A DNA stretch of 39,902 nt, taken from an uncultured Ignavibacteriales bacterium. GTDB lineage: Bacteria > Bacteroidota > Ignavibacteria > Ignavibacteriales > Ignavibacteriaceae. The DNA is taken from assembly GCA_903929035.1 (NCBI GenBank), contig CAIYTF010000137.1, positions 1 through 39,902 on the forward strand. Reading direction: 5' to 3'. Positions 26,530-35,572 of this stretch are shown in pieces. The translations under genes and the position numbers were made by a program. The notes beneath the pieces are model-generated. The model did not search any database, had not been told where the DNA came from, and saw only the letters and a program-made list of their open reading frames with translations. Numbering within the stretch: the first letter of the stretch is position 1; each line of letters begins with the position of its first letter.

Positions 26530-29049
26530 TTGAATGAGAAAAATTTTACATACATAAGTTTATTCAGCAGTGCTGGAATAGGTTGCTATGGCTTCAAGTT
26601 GGAAAATTTTTCCTGTGTTGCGACTGTTGAAATACTCGAGAAAAGACTTAAAATCCAGAAGTTTAATAATAAATGTGCTTATAATTCTGGTTATATCAGC
26701 GATGACATTACAACAAACGAAGCTAAATGCAAAATTAGAGTTGAGTTACAAAAGTGGAATATTAAAGAAAAAGGCAATGAGTTGGATGTTTTGATTGCAA
26801 CACCGCCTTGTCAGGGGATGTCTGTCGCCAACCATAAAAAAGGAAACGAATTAAACAGAAATTCATTAGTAATTGAATCTATATTGCTAACAAAAGAAAT
26901 ACTCCCTAAATTTTTTATTTTCGAGAATGTCCGTGCATTCTTAACTTCTAAGTGTACTGACACAGACGGAAAAGACAAAATTATTAAAGAGGCTATTGAA
27001 TTGAATTTGGCAGGACAATACCACATCAATTATCAAGTTCTAAATTTTAAAGATTATGGCTGTCCATCGAGCAGGACTCGAACTTTGGTAATTGGAACAC
27101 GAAAAGACCTAAAGGAAATAACACCTTTCGATATATTCCCGAATCTTTCAAAAGAGAGAACACTTAAAGATATTATCGGGCATTTACCTCCTCTGAAAAA
27201 TATGGGTGATATTTCTGAAGTTGATATTTATCACAATTTTAGAAAATATTCACCGGAAATGCAAAATTGGATTTCGGAAATTAAACAGGGTGAATCAGCC
27301 TTTGACAATAAAGATTATAAAAAAATTCCTCATAAAGTGGTTGATAATTTAATTATATATAATGCTAACAAAAACGGGGACAAATACACACGCCAATGCT
27401 GGGATAAAGTAGCACCCTGCATACACACTAGGAATGATATTCTGTCCAGTCAAAACACGGTGCATCCTTCGGATGACAGAGTTTTTAGTATTCGTGAAGT
27501 AATGCTAATGATGTCTGTCCCCGATACATTTAATTGGACTGACAAAAAACAAGCGGATCTAAACAAACTGCCAGTTGAAGAAAAAAAAATATTTCTCGCA
27601 AAAGAAGAAATGAATATTCGCCATTGTCTGGGCGAAGCAGTACCAACTATAATATTTCAGCAAATAGCAGGGAAAATCAGGACTTACCTATCGAACGAGA
27701 AATTAAATGAGCAGGCGGTTAGAAAACTAATTCAACAGGCCAGCCTGGAAAATATAAATAATCTAAATACTTTTTTAGGCAAGAATACCGAGCGACACCC
27801 TTTCTCAATCCTTTCCAAAATTGCCGAGTTATCAAATACTGCCAGAAATGAAACCGCGGCATATTATACAAGGCAGGATATATGTTTCTCAATCATTAAA
27901 GACTTACCTGAAGCAAAAAAATTCAAGTTCATAAGAATACTTGAACCATCAATTGGTGTTGGGAATTTTTTACCACTACTTATTGAAAAGTATAAAACAG
28001 TAAATCAAGTAGTGATTGACGTTGTTGACATTGATGAAAATTCAATCCATACATTAAGACTATTGTTGAAAACCTTAGTCATTCCTAAAAACATTTTAAT
28101 AAATTTTATTAATGATGACTTTTTGCTGCACTCCTTTGAATTTAAATACGACATTGTTGTTGGAAACCCACCATTCAAAAAAATTACAAATCAAAAAGAT
28201 TTATTGGCTACTTATAAAAAGGGGAACTATAACACCGACACAAATAATATATTCTCATTTTTTATTGAGAAATCATTAAATCTCGGAAAAGTTGTTTCTT
28301 TAATTGTTCCCAAAAGCCTCATAGGCACACCGGAATTTAATAAAACAAGAGAGTTGCTGGAAAATATTCAAGTCAAAAAAATAACTGATTATGGTGAAAA
28401 AGGCTTCAAGGGCGTGAAAATTGAGACCATAAGTTTCATCGCTTATACTCAGAAAAAAGCTAAATCAAATAATGTAGAAGTTGAATCATATATTACCAAA
28501 ACTGTAAATATTCAAAGACAAGACTATATTTTCTCAAAAGATTTTCCTTACTGGCTTATTTACAGAAATGATTTTTTTGATGCCATCGCTAACAAAATGA
28601 ATTTTGATATTTTTAAAGCTTATCGGGATAGGCAAATCACAAAAAAAATTACTCGCAAAATAGGGAAAATACGAGTATTGAAATCACGAAATATTAGTTC
28701 TAATAGAACTCTCAGTATAAATAATTATGATACTTTCATTGACGATATTTGTTCTCTGGATGTCAGCAAATATTTAAATAATACTTCTGCTGTTTTAGTG
28801 CCTAATCTAACATATGCTCCCAGAGCGTGTTTTTTACCCCCGAATACTATAGTTGATGGTTCAGTCGCAATTCTTACACTTAAAAATGGTTGCAGACCTA
28901 TTATGGAAAAAGATTTAGAATATTATGGAACAAAAGAGTACGCCCAATTTTATGCCATTGCACGGAACTATGGAACACGTTCATTAAATATTGACAATAA
29001 TTCGGTTTTCTTCTTTGGAATATTCAAGGACGGTAGTAGTGAAAACTGA
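26530..29049 (+). CDS. fused m5C / m6A DNA methyltransferase of a type II R-M system
   Basis: 839 residues carrying two complete methyltransferase modules. The N-terminal half is a C5-cytosine enzyme: SAM motif I ISLFSSAGIGCYGF, catalytic Cys in PPCQGMS (C94), ENV (132-134), SSRTR as the QxRxR motif (180-184), target-recognition stretch, then GEAVPT as the motif IX/X region. The C-terminal half is an N6-adenine enzyme of the Eco57I-like kind: ILEPSIGVGNFL (470-481) and NPPF (546-549), with its own specificity region after about 650. The start is TTG at 26530 without a clear Shine-Dalgarno; an in-frame stop lies 9 nt upstream. It overlaps the nuclease gene. Methylating C on one strand and A on the other points to a non-palindromic target, an inference. 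Low GC suggests acquisition. Confidence 0.9.
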   Translation: MNEKNFTYISLFSSAGIGCYGFKLENFSCVATVEILEKRLKIQKFNNKCAYNSGYISDDITTNEAKCKIRVELQKWNIKEKGNELDVLIATPPCQGMSVANHKKGNELNRNSLVIESILLTKEILPKFFIFENVRAFLTSKCTDTDGKDKIIKEAIELNLAGQYHINYQVLNFKDYGCPSSRTRTLVIGTRKDLKEITPFDIFPNLSKERTLKDIIGHLPPLKNMGDISEVDIYHNFRKYSPEMQNWISEIKQGESAFDNKDYKKIPHKVVDNLIIYNANKNGDKYTRQCWDKVAPCIHTRNDILSSQNTVHPSDDRVFSIREVMLMMSVPDTFNWTDKKQADLNKLPVEEKKIFLAKEEMNIRHCLGEAVPTIIFQQIAGKIRTYLSNEKLNEQAVRKLIQQASLENINNLNTFLGKNTERHPFSILSKIAELSNTARNETAAYYTRQDICFSIIKDLPEAKKFKFIRILEPSIGVGNFLPLLIEKYKTVNQVVIDVVDIDENSIHTLRLLLKTLVIPKNILINFINDDFLLHSFEFKYDIVVGNPPFKKITNQKDLLATYKKGNYNTDTNNIFSFFIEKSLNLGKVVSLIVPKSLIGTPEFNKTRELLENIQVKKITDYGEKGFKGVKIETISFIAYTQKKAKSNNVEVESYITKTVNIQRQDYIFSKDFPYWLIYRNDFFDAIANKMNFDIFKAYRDRQITKKITRKIGKIRVLKSRNISSNRTLSINNYDTFIDDICSLDVSKYLNNTSAVLVPNLTYAPRACFLPPNTIVDGSVAILTLKNGCRPIMEKDLEYYGTKEYAQFYAIARNYGTRSLNIDNNSVFFFGIFKDGSSEN

Positions 29050-30238
29050 CAAATTGCTCAATAAATACAATTACGATGTTCGAGTTACCAAAGATGCAAG
29101 GTTTATGGACCAAAAATGTACACCTGATGTTGTTTGTATTGTTGCGGACTGTGTTTCTAATCTTATAGGAAATGATTCTCAAAAAGAGTTTACAGTTCAG
29201 GATATTTGGGATTCACAGTACTTTATCAAAAACGTGAAAGAAATATTTAATAAACCCTCAGCAGCCAATCCAACTACTAAGTCTGAATATGATAAGTTCA
29301 TTCAACAACCTCTGCGTCTCTTCGCCTATGCGGGTATTCTAAGTATTGAAAAAAGGGGAACAAAAAATTACTATTATGTGACCGAACCTGAAATATTAGA
29401 ATATATTTCACTAAAAGATCGTAATGCTTATGTCTTCTTATATAAATATTTCACAAAAGTTCTGAAAGATAGTGATATACTAAAATACTTTGAAGAATAT
29501 AAGTCTAAATATGAATCTAACAACTTATCATCCGAAGACTTCACTTTTCTCCAAGACAAATTTATTAAGTTTATTAAAGGCAATACTCCAATTAATGGCT
29601 CTCTTGAAATTAAACGAATATTTCCAAAAATTCTAAACGTATATGCCTCTGAAAACAATTTGCCTGGTTCCATCAAGGGCAGATTGTCAAAATATCAATT
29701 CTGCTATACTGATTTAATGTACAATCGCAAAAATTGGAGAGACATTAAAAAGAACAAAAACATTTCAAGGCAAGAGGCTGAAGCCGAATATGACATTTTA
29801 ATCTCGGAGAATGAAAATCCATACGGTGCTTATTTGATGCAAAAAGCAATGAATCAAATAAGAAAAATGTATTCTGAAAGTGAAGTAAATGACCAATGGA
29901 GCAATGGAGAGGCAACTCAAATCCATCATATTTTTTCTAAAAATGAGTTCCCTCAACTTTCTCATTATATGGAAAACTTGATAAAACTTACTGCGACACA
30001 ACATTTCACAAAAGCACATCCCAACAACAAAACAAATGCAATAAATCGAGATTACCAACTTGTTTGTTTATTGGCTAAATCAGATAGCATTGTGAAGTCT
30101 TTGCATAGAGGAGAGCTATATTATAGAAAAGAATCTTTCATTTATTGCATCAACACAGGTCTTTCAAAAGACCTCAAAAACAACTTGTCCTTTTCACAAA
30201 TTCAAACAAATTTAGTCACTATTTATAACAACTCTTAA
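29039..30238 (+). CDS. HNH-type restriction endonuclease
   Basis: 399 residues from GTG at 29039, preceded by AAGGA (29026-29030), overlapping the methyltransferase by 11 nt. A TTG at 28991 is possible but less likely. The N-terminus (DARFMDQKCTPDVVCIVADC) and a winged-helix-like middle lead to a ββα-Me (HNH) site: HH at 296-297, N313 in ENLIKL and H322 in the QHFTKAH stretch. It lacks the zinc-binding cysteines many HNH domains have. Position and coupling to a dual methyltransferase make it the cognate nuclease. HNH enzymes paired with m5C plus m6A modification are known for asymmetric targets (MnlI, HphI, Eco31I). Membership in one of those families is not proven, and the recognition sequence cannot be read. 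Confidence 0.82.
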   Translation: MKTDKLLNKYNYDVRVTKDARFMDQKCTPDVVCIVADCVSNLIGNDSQKEFTVQDIWDSQYFIKNVKEIFNKPSAANPTTKSEYDKFIQQPLRLFAYAGILSIEKRGTKNYYYVTEPEILEYISLKDRNAYVFLYKYFTKVLKDSDILKYFEEYKSKYESNNLSSEDFTFLQDKFIKFIKGNTPINGSLEIKRIFPKILNVYASENNLPGSIKGRLSKYQFCYTDLMYNRKNWRDIKKNKNISRQEAEAEYDILISENENPYGAYLMQKAMNQIRKMYSESEVNDQWSNGEATQIHHIFSKNEFPQLSHYMENLIKLTATQHFTKAHPNNKTNAINRDYQLVCLLAKSDSIVKSLHRGELYYRKESFIYCINTGLSKDLKNNLSFSQIQTNLVTIYNNS

Positions 30239-30250
30239 AGGAAACAAGTT

Positions 30251-30478
30251 ATGCCACCATTAAATTATGGAACAGTCAATTTTGAATCACTGAATGAATT
30301 TTATGAATCTTTAGGATTCTTAGCAAAAAATAATGGAACTACTTCATTGCATTGGGAACACAACGAAACAAGTGGTGCTTGGGGCAGTGAGGGCAGAATT
30401 CATTTTTATAGCAATACTGCAAATTATCCTGATTATTTTAGAAATGCGATTATTCATTTAGATATGAGTTTACTGTAA
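30251..30478 (+). CDS. small hypothetical protein in the R-M operon
   Basis: 75 residues, unrecognised. The ATG has AAAGGAAAC upstream and lies 12 nt after the nuclease stop, so it is probably co-transcribed. The protein is rich in aromatic and polar residues, with no membrane segment, helix-turn-helix or Cys cluster visible, and ends abruptly (HLDMSLL). It may be a small accessory protein of the R-M system or the N-terminal remnant of a longer gene cut on insertion. Confidence 0.6.
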   Translation: MPPLNYGTVNFESLNEFYESLGFLAKNNGTTSLHWEHNETSGAWGSEGRIHFYSNTANYPDYFRNAIIHLDMSLL

Positions 30479-30545
30479 TAAGGTTGCAATTAGGAAGTTT
30501 GCGCTTTTTTTCCATAAGGATCACTAAAACAAAATTCAAATAATT

Positions 30546-31187
30546 ATGAAAAAACTTATCTTTATAATTTTAACTGTATTCAGTTTTAATGCTTTCTCGC
30601 AAGGCATTGGAGATATTGCCCCTGAAAAGGAACTCATAAAATTTCCGCCTAACAGTATAGGCTTTGATATTATGTTCAGCGAAGGCGGTTTTGGGCTTGG
30701 CGGATTTTATAGGCATTCTATGACCAATAATTTGTCATATTTTCTGGAATTTTCTATTTCGGAAGCAAAAGACCAAAACGAGATGGAATATGTGAACTAT
30801 TGGGGAAATACCACAGTTTACGGTAAAAAAAACAGAGTGTTTGTAATGCCTTTGCTCGCCGGACTGAGTTACCGAGTTTTTTCTTCCAACCTCGGAGATA
30901 ATTTTCGCCCGTTTATTAGCGCGGCACTTGGACCATCTACCATTGTTACTACACCCTACGAACGCGAATTCTTCAATTCGTTCCGAATGGCTCAAGCCCG
31001 TTATACCGCGGGCGGATATATCGGTATTGGAGCAAATTTCGGCAGCGATCAAAAAGCACTTATGGGTATTAGCTTTCGCTACTATGTAACTCACTTTTTT
31101 AATCAAGGTGTCGAAAGCCTTGCAGGGAGATTCCAAAAAGACCTTGGCGGATTTTATATTGTACTTAACATCGGCTCTATGTACTGA
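30546..31187 (+). CDS. outer-membrane beta-barrel-like protein
   Basis: 213 residues. A signal peptide (MKKLIFIILTVFSFNAFSQ) is followed by alternating amphipathic strands rich in Gly and aromatics (GFGLGGFYRH, LAGLSYRVF, YIGIGANFG, GISFRYYVTHFF), ending in IVLNIGSMY, a strand with a C-terminal aromatic as in barrel proteins. An eight-stranded barrel (OmpW/OprF-like porin fold) is likely, but no specific family is recognised. There is no strong ribosome binding site. It stands alone between the R-M genes and the GH13 gene. Confidence 0.75.
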   Translation: MKKLIFIILTVFSFNAFSQGIGDIAPEKELIKFPPNSIGFDIMFSEGGFGLGGFYRHSMTNNLSYFLEFSISEAKDQNEMEYVNYWGNTTVYGKKNRVFVMPLLAGLSYRVFSSNLGDNFRPFISAALGPSTIVTTPYEREFFNSFRMAQARYTAGGYIGIGANFGSDQKALMGISFRYYVTHFFNQGVESLAGRFQKDLGGFYIVLNIGSMY

Positions 31188-31367
31188 TATAATCAAAAGA
31201 TAGATAACCAAGCGTAATCGTTTGTCATCCTCCAACTTTTCTTCATTATATTTTCGCTAATTTTTTTATTTTTCATATAGCTATTTTACAAAATATTCAA
31301 AAAGCGAATGCCCAATATAGTTTTTTCGTTTACTCGTTTTTCTCTCACAAATCAGGCGGGAAACTAA

Positions 31368-33419
31368 ATGTTCCGATCAACGCAAGATGCAGTTTTAATT
31401 GACCAAGAACAAAATTCTATCCACAATCAACCTGTTATGCTCGATGCGATTTTCTCCAAAAAAAAGCTTGGAGTTATCGCAGCGGAAAATAAAACCACTT
31501 TCAGAATCTTCGCTCCCCGCGCGTTTAAAGTTATTCTATGTATTTTCGATAAACCGGAAGATGAAAAACCGTCAGAATATATTTTATCTAAAGATAAAGA
31601 TGGTGTGTGGGAAAATAGTTTTTCCGATGATAAATCAGGCAAATATTATGGATATAAAGTAATTAATTCAGCAGAACAAAATGATGCTGATACTCCTCTC
31701 TGCCTCGATCCTTACGCGAAAGCGGTGACTACACTGAATACTTATCTCAGCCCCCGCAAAGGTATTATTATCAAAGAAGGAAATTATGATTGGGAATGCG
31801 ATACTTGGGTTAGACGCGATTGGAGAGACCTGACAATTTATGAAATGCACATTCGCGATATGACGGCACATTCATCTTCAGGAGCAGAATTCCCCGGTAC
31901 CTATTATGGACTTATTCAACAAGGCATAAAAGGCGGTATCGAGTATATTAAATCACTTGGAGTCAATACGGTTGAACTTCTTCCTTCTATGGAGTTCGCG
32001 AATATCGAACTCCCTTATAAGCAGCACGAATTGTTACTTGATAGAGAAAACACTTGGAACCCTTATGAGCGAAATCACTGGGGCTATATGACCGCGGCTT
32101 TTTTCGCGCCGGCTGCCTATTATGCCGAAGAATGGAAAAGTATGAGATGGGGCAAGTGGGAGGGACGCTCCGGGAGACAAGTGAACGCGTTTAAAGATAT
32201 GGTGAAAGCGTTTCATAAAAACGGAATCGGCGTGATTATGGACGTGGTGTTTAATCACCTTTCTGAATATGAATACGGCAATCTAAAAGAAATTGACGCT
32301 GAATATTATTTCCGCCTCGATGGAGGAGGAAACTTCATAAGCGAAAGCTATTGCGGTAACGATTTGAAAACAGAACGTCCGATGGTACGGCGATTAATTA
32401 TTGACAGCATACTCTACTGGATGAAAGAATATCATATTGACGGGTTTCGTTTCGATCTTGGCAAGCTTGTTGACTGGCTTACAATTGAAGATATTATTCA
32501 CCAAGCCCGTAAAATAAATCCCGATGTGGTATTTGTCTGCGAACCTTGGGGCGGCGGATATGACCCAACAGGGTTCTCGCTCCGCGGATGGGGCGCGTGG
32601 AACGATCAAATACGCAACGGTATTAAAGGTGAAAATCCCTACAACGGATTAGGCTGGATATTTGGCGAATGGTATGGAAACAACTCTATTCAGCGGATTA
32701 AAAGTTATATACACGGGACAATCGTGAATGACTCTCTCGGGCTTTTCCAAAAGAAAGACCATTCTGTTAATTATCTTGAATCGCACGATGGCTATACGCT
32801 TGGAGATTTCATAAGAATCGGCTCACGTGAAGTTGATCCGGCAAGCCAAATTGATGATGTTGATAAGCATATAGCATTGTCGCCAAGACAAATGAGTTTA
32901 AACAAACTTGGCGCGCTATTCTTGCTGACTTCACAAGGCATAGCAATGATTAGTGCCGGACAGGAATTCGCGCGCTCGAAAGTTATTCCGAAGTACTCCA
33001 TTGAACCAGTTTCTGGCAAAGGAAGAATGGACCATAATTCTTATGATAAAGACAATGAGACCAACTACATTAATTACAAACATACAGAAATTAATAAGGA
33101 CTTGGTTAATTACTATAAGGGATTAATAGCATTGCGGAATAAATATGTCGCATTTAGACATACCAAGTATAATGATATTTCTTTTTTTGATATAACAGGG
33201 AATGATTTCGCGGTTGGATATGAACTAAAACATAATGGCGATATTTTCCTTGTTCTTATGAATGCACATCAAAACAAGTCAGAAGAATTTATTCTTCCAA
33301 ACGGTGATTGGGATGTTCTTGTTTCGCCGACAAAAGCAGGTGTTGAAAAGTTAAGCTCCGTTAAAAATAAACTTTCAGTAAGTCCCGTTGGCGGATACGT
33401 TTTAAAAAGACGAAAATGA
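31368..33419 (+). CDS. GH13 alpha-glucan enzyme (pullulanase/isoamylase/branching-like)
   Basis: 683 residues. An N-terminal CBM48-like beta domain (about 30-120; TTFRIFAPRAFKVILCIF) precedes the (β/α)8 barrel with all GH13 motifs: I VIMDVVFNH, II GFRFDLGKL with nucleophile D363, III VFVCEPWG with acid/base E392, IV YLESHDG with D474. RNHWGYMTAAFFAPAAYY matches the pullulanase/isoamylase-type loop, so cleavage of alpha-1,6 bonds in glycogen or starch is the likely activity; a branching enzyme cannot be excluded. There is no signal peptide, so it is probably cytoplasmic. The C-terminal beta domain ends GGYVLKRRK. The ATG has AGGCGGG upstream. No other glycogen gene is nearby. Confidence 0.9.
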   Translation: MFRSTQDAVLIDQEQNSIHNQPVMLDAIFSKKKLGVIAAENKTTFRIFAPRAFKVILCIFDKPEDEKPSEYILSKDKDGVWENSFSDDKSGKYYGYKVINSAEQNDADTPLCLDPYAKAVTTLNTYLSPRKGIIIKEGNYDWECDTWVRRDWRDLTIYEMHIRDMTAHSSSGAEFPGTYYGLIQQGIKGGIEYIKSLGVNTVELLPSMEFANIELPYKQHELLLDRENTWNPYERNHWGYMTAAFFAPAAYYAEEWKSMRWGKWEGRSGRQVNAFKDMVKAFHKNGIGVIMDVVFNHLSEYEYGNLKEIDAEYYFRLDGGGNFISESYCGNDLKTERPMVRRLIIDSILYWMKEYHIDGFRFDLGKLVDWLTIEDIIHQARKINPDVVFVCEPWGGGYDPTGFSLRGWGAWNDQIRNGIKGENPYNGLGWIFGEWYGNNSIQRIKSYIHGTIVNDSLGLFQKKDHSVNYLESHDGYTLGDFIRIGSREVDPASQIDDVDKHIALSPRQMSLNKLGALFLLTSQGIAMISAGQEFARSKVIPKYSIEPVSGKGRMDHNSYDKDNETNYINYKHTEINKDLVNYYKGLIALRNKYVAFRHTKYNDISFFDITGNDFAVGYELKHNGDIFLVLMNAHQNKSEEFILPNGDWDVLVSPTKAGVEKLSSVKNKLSVSPVGGYVLKRRK

Positions 33420-33477
33420 TGTCATTATATGTCACTAACTTGTACTATAACTGTATGAAAAACAATTAAGTGTACCT

Positions 33478-35037
33478 TTGAAAAAGTTCCTACTATTGCA
33501 GGTAACCGTTATGGCAGTTACGTTTATTCTCTTTGAGGGGAATTGTTTTGCCCAGAACAAATCCGCGCGATCTTCTCTTGCCTATAAAAAAGAGGATGCC
33601 CCTTTTCAATATTATCGTATATCTTACCCCGACTATTCGTATGAATTTCAAGAATCATTTTATCTTATACAAAAAGCAAACAGCGGTAATGCTAACGCGC
33701 AGCAGGAAGCTGCTTTGCGATACCTTACCGGTAACGGACTGCCGCGAGATACTTCACGCGCGGTTTATTGGATGACAAAATCCGCAGACCTAAATCTGGC
33801 GCAGGCAAAATATAATCTTGGAATTTTCTACCTGAATGGCGTAGGTGTCAAATGGAATCCATTTACAGCCTTCGATCTTATCAAGAGCGCGGGAATGCAG
33901 GGAATGCCGGAAGCACAATACCTTGCCGGAATATTTTGGACGGAGAACCTTATCGTACCGCGAAACTATGACTCCGCGCTCGCGTGGGTAAATAGTTCCG
34001 CGGCAAACCAATTTAAGCCCGCGAAAGAAACTGCCAAAAAACTCGAGAAAATAATTGAACAGCACAAAGAATTTGAGCGTCAAGATAAACAATCGCGATT
34101 CTATCAGTCAAAAAACCCGCAGCAAAGTGTTTCAGTCGGCGATATGGAGTTTATTGATGCATCAATTAAGACAGGCAAAAAGGAACCGGACAGCGTCAAG
34201 TTGCACAATATGCTTCTTAACTCTTCACAAGATGTCCGTGCAGCACTTGGATTGAATTTACTGGATTCATTACTTCTCTACCCGAGCGACTCTCTATTAA
34301 ATACCATCCAATATGCTGCATCCTGCGGAAGTCCGGAAGCAAATCTCTTCATTGGCAGGTGCCGCGAAAAAGGATTGTTTTTAGCACGATCGATAATAAT
34401 TGCAGCTTATTATTATCTCCGCGCGTTCAGGCTTGAATCTCACGAAGCGGGATACTATCTTTCAAAACTATTGCAGCAAAAAGATTTTTACCAGGCACTT
34501 GAAAAAGCCCTCAAGCGAAAAGACCCCGCTGCTATTTATGTTTTTACCGCATTGCAGGCAGACCAGTCTCAAGATCAAAACGCGAGAAACAATATTATAA
34601 AGCTATTGACTGAGGCAGCTAACAAAGAATTTCCAGCGGTATATATAGAGCTTGGAGAAATATATTTCAAAGGTCAGCTAATCCCGCGTGATACTGCAAA
34701 AGCATTTGCTTATTGGAAGCAAGCCGAGACAGCAGAATATAGCGAAGCGATACTTCGCGCGGCTTTGGCAAAAATATTTATTATGAAAGATCGCGCGATA
34801 GTTCCGGCGGATTCACTCCTCGAGAAACTCGATCAAAGCGGCTCAATACTTTCATTGCTTATCCAAGGGTATTTATCTGAAACCGGAATGCGCGGCGGCA
34901 TTGATAAAAGCAAAGCCGTTGACTACTACAGGAAAGCTGCCTTCCGCGGCAACTCAACAGCATATTCATCACTCAAACGCCTATATGACGAACTCAGACC
35001 GGCAAGTTTAGAATTTAAACTGCCGGAAGAAGAATAA
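33478..35037 (+). CDS. secreted Sel1-repeat protein
   Basis: 519 residues from a TTG start that gives a standard signal peptide (KKFLLLQVTVMAVTFILFEGNCFAQ). An ATG 11 codons in would remove the lysines. At least five Sel1-like (SLR, TPR-related) repeats are visible: around 65-100 (ALRYLTGNGLPRDTSRAVYW), 105-135 (LGIFYLNGVG), 135-170, 395-430 (ELGEIYFKGQLIPRDTAKAF) and 460-495. Such solenoids bind partner proteins in the periplasm or on the surface. The partner is unknown. It lies 58 nt after the GH13 stop with no terminator seen between them, so co-transcription is possible. Confidence 0.87.
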   Translation: MKKFLLLQVTVMAVTFILFEGNCFAQNKSARSSLAYKKEDAPFQYYRISYPDYSYEFQESFYLIQKANSGNANAQQEAALRYLTGNGLPRDTSRAVYWMTKSADLNLAQAKYNLGIFYLNGVGVKWNPFTAFDLIKSAGMQGMPEAQYLAGIFWTENLIVPRNYDSALAWVNSSAANQFKPAKETAKKLEKIIEQHKEFERQDKQSRFYQSKNPQQSVSVGDMEFIDASIKTGKKEPDSVKLHNMLLNSSQDVRAALGLNLLDSLLLYPSDSLLNTIQYAASCGSPEANLFIGRCREKGLFLARSIIIAAYYYLRAFRLESHEAGYYLSKLLQQKDFYQALEKALKRKDPAAIYVFTALQADQSQDQNARNNIIKLLTEAANKEFPAVYIELGEIYFKGQLIPRDTAKAFAYWKQAETAEYSEAILRAALAKIFIMKDRAIVPADSLLEKLDQSGSILSLLIQGYLSETGMRGGIDKSKAVDYYRKAAFRGNSTAYSSLKRLYDELRPASLEFKLPEEE

Positions 35038-35044
35038 CGCGTAA

Positions 35045-35572
35045 CTACTTCCGCACAAAGGCGGGAGTGATGATTCCGGCAGCAAAAACAATCAACGCGC
35101 ATATAATAAATATCGTTGATAATTCACCGTCCATATCAAGCATATTGTACTTATTCAGGAGAAAATGCCAATCGTGGATTACACCGGGAGGACCTAACAA
35201 ATGCAGCTTTTGGGTTTGCGCATCCCCGACATAGACGCTTATATTTATCAAATTCTGCCCTAATAGAACCAAAGACAATTGAAGCCTCTTTTGAAAGTAA
35301 TTAGACGCGGAAAACACTATCAGCAGTGCAGGGACTATTATTTGCATTAAGGTTCCTCCAAGTACACAGATTGTCTCCCCGAAAAGCCTAAAAATAGCGT
35401 GTCCTGCCTCGTGAATTATCAAATCGAAATTATCGATTAACGTATATTGTCCAGCGTTTGCCACAAAATAAAACCCCGCGGCTGCCACAAACAGCGAAGG
35501 TGTCCATCGTTTTATTTCATCAAACATCGAAAAGGTTGTAACCCCTTCAATAGGCTGCGGACGATATTTCAT
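35045..35572 (-). CDS. small integral-membrane HEAGH (M50-like) protein
   Basis: 175 residues with four to five membrane segments. The first or second holds a zinc-metalloprotease motif, H54-E55-A56-G57-H58, followed by LFGETICVLGGTLMQIIVPAL, a Gly-rich pattern as in M50/site-2-protease-like proteins. Downstream GPPGVIHDWHFLLNKY (H133, D134, H136) could provide the third ligand in place of the usual Asp motif. This looks like a compact, widely distributed but uncharacterised family. It ends 7 nt from the Sel1 gene's stop (convergent) and faces nrdJ across 398 nt. Proteolysis inside the membrane is inferred from the motif only. Confidence 0.75.
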   Translation of the reverse strand: MKYRPQPIEGVTTFSMFDEIKRWTPSLFVAAAGFYFVANAGQYTLIDNFDLIIHEAGHAIFRLFGETICVLGGTLMQIIVPALLIVFSASNYFQKRLQLSLVLLGQNLINISVYVGDAQTQKLHLLGPPGVIHDWHFLLNKYNMLDMDGELSTIFIICALIVFAAGIITPAFVRK

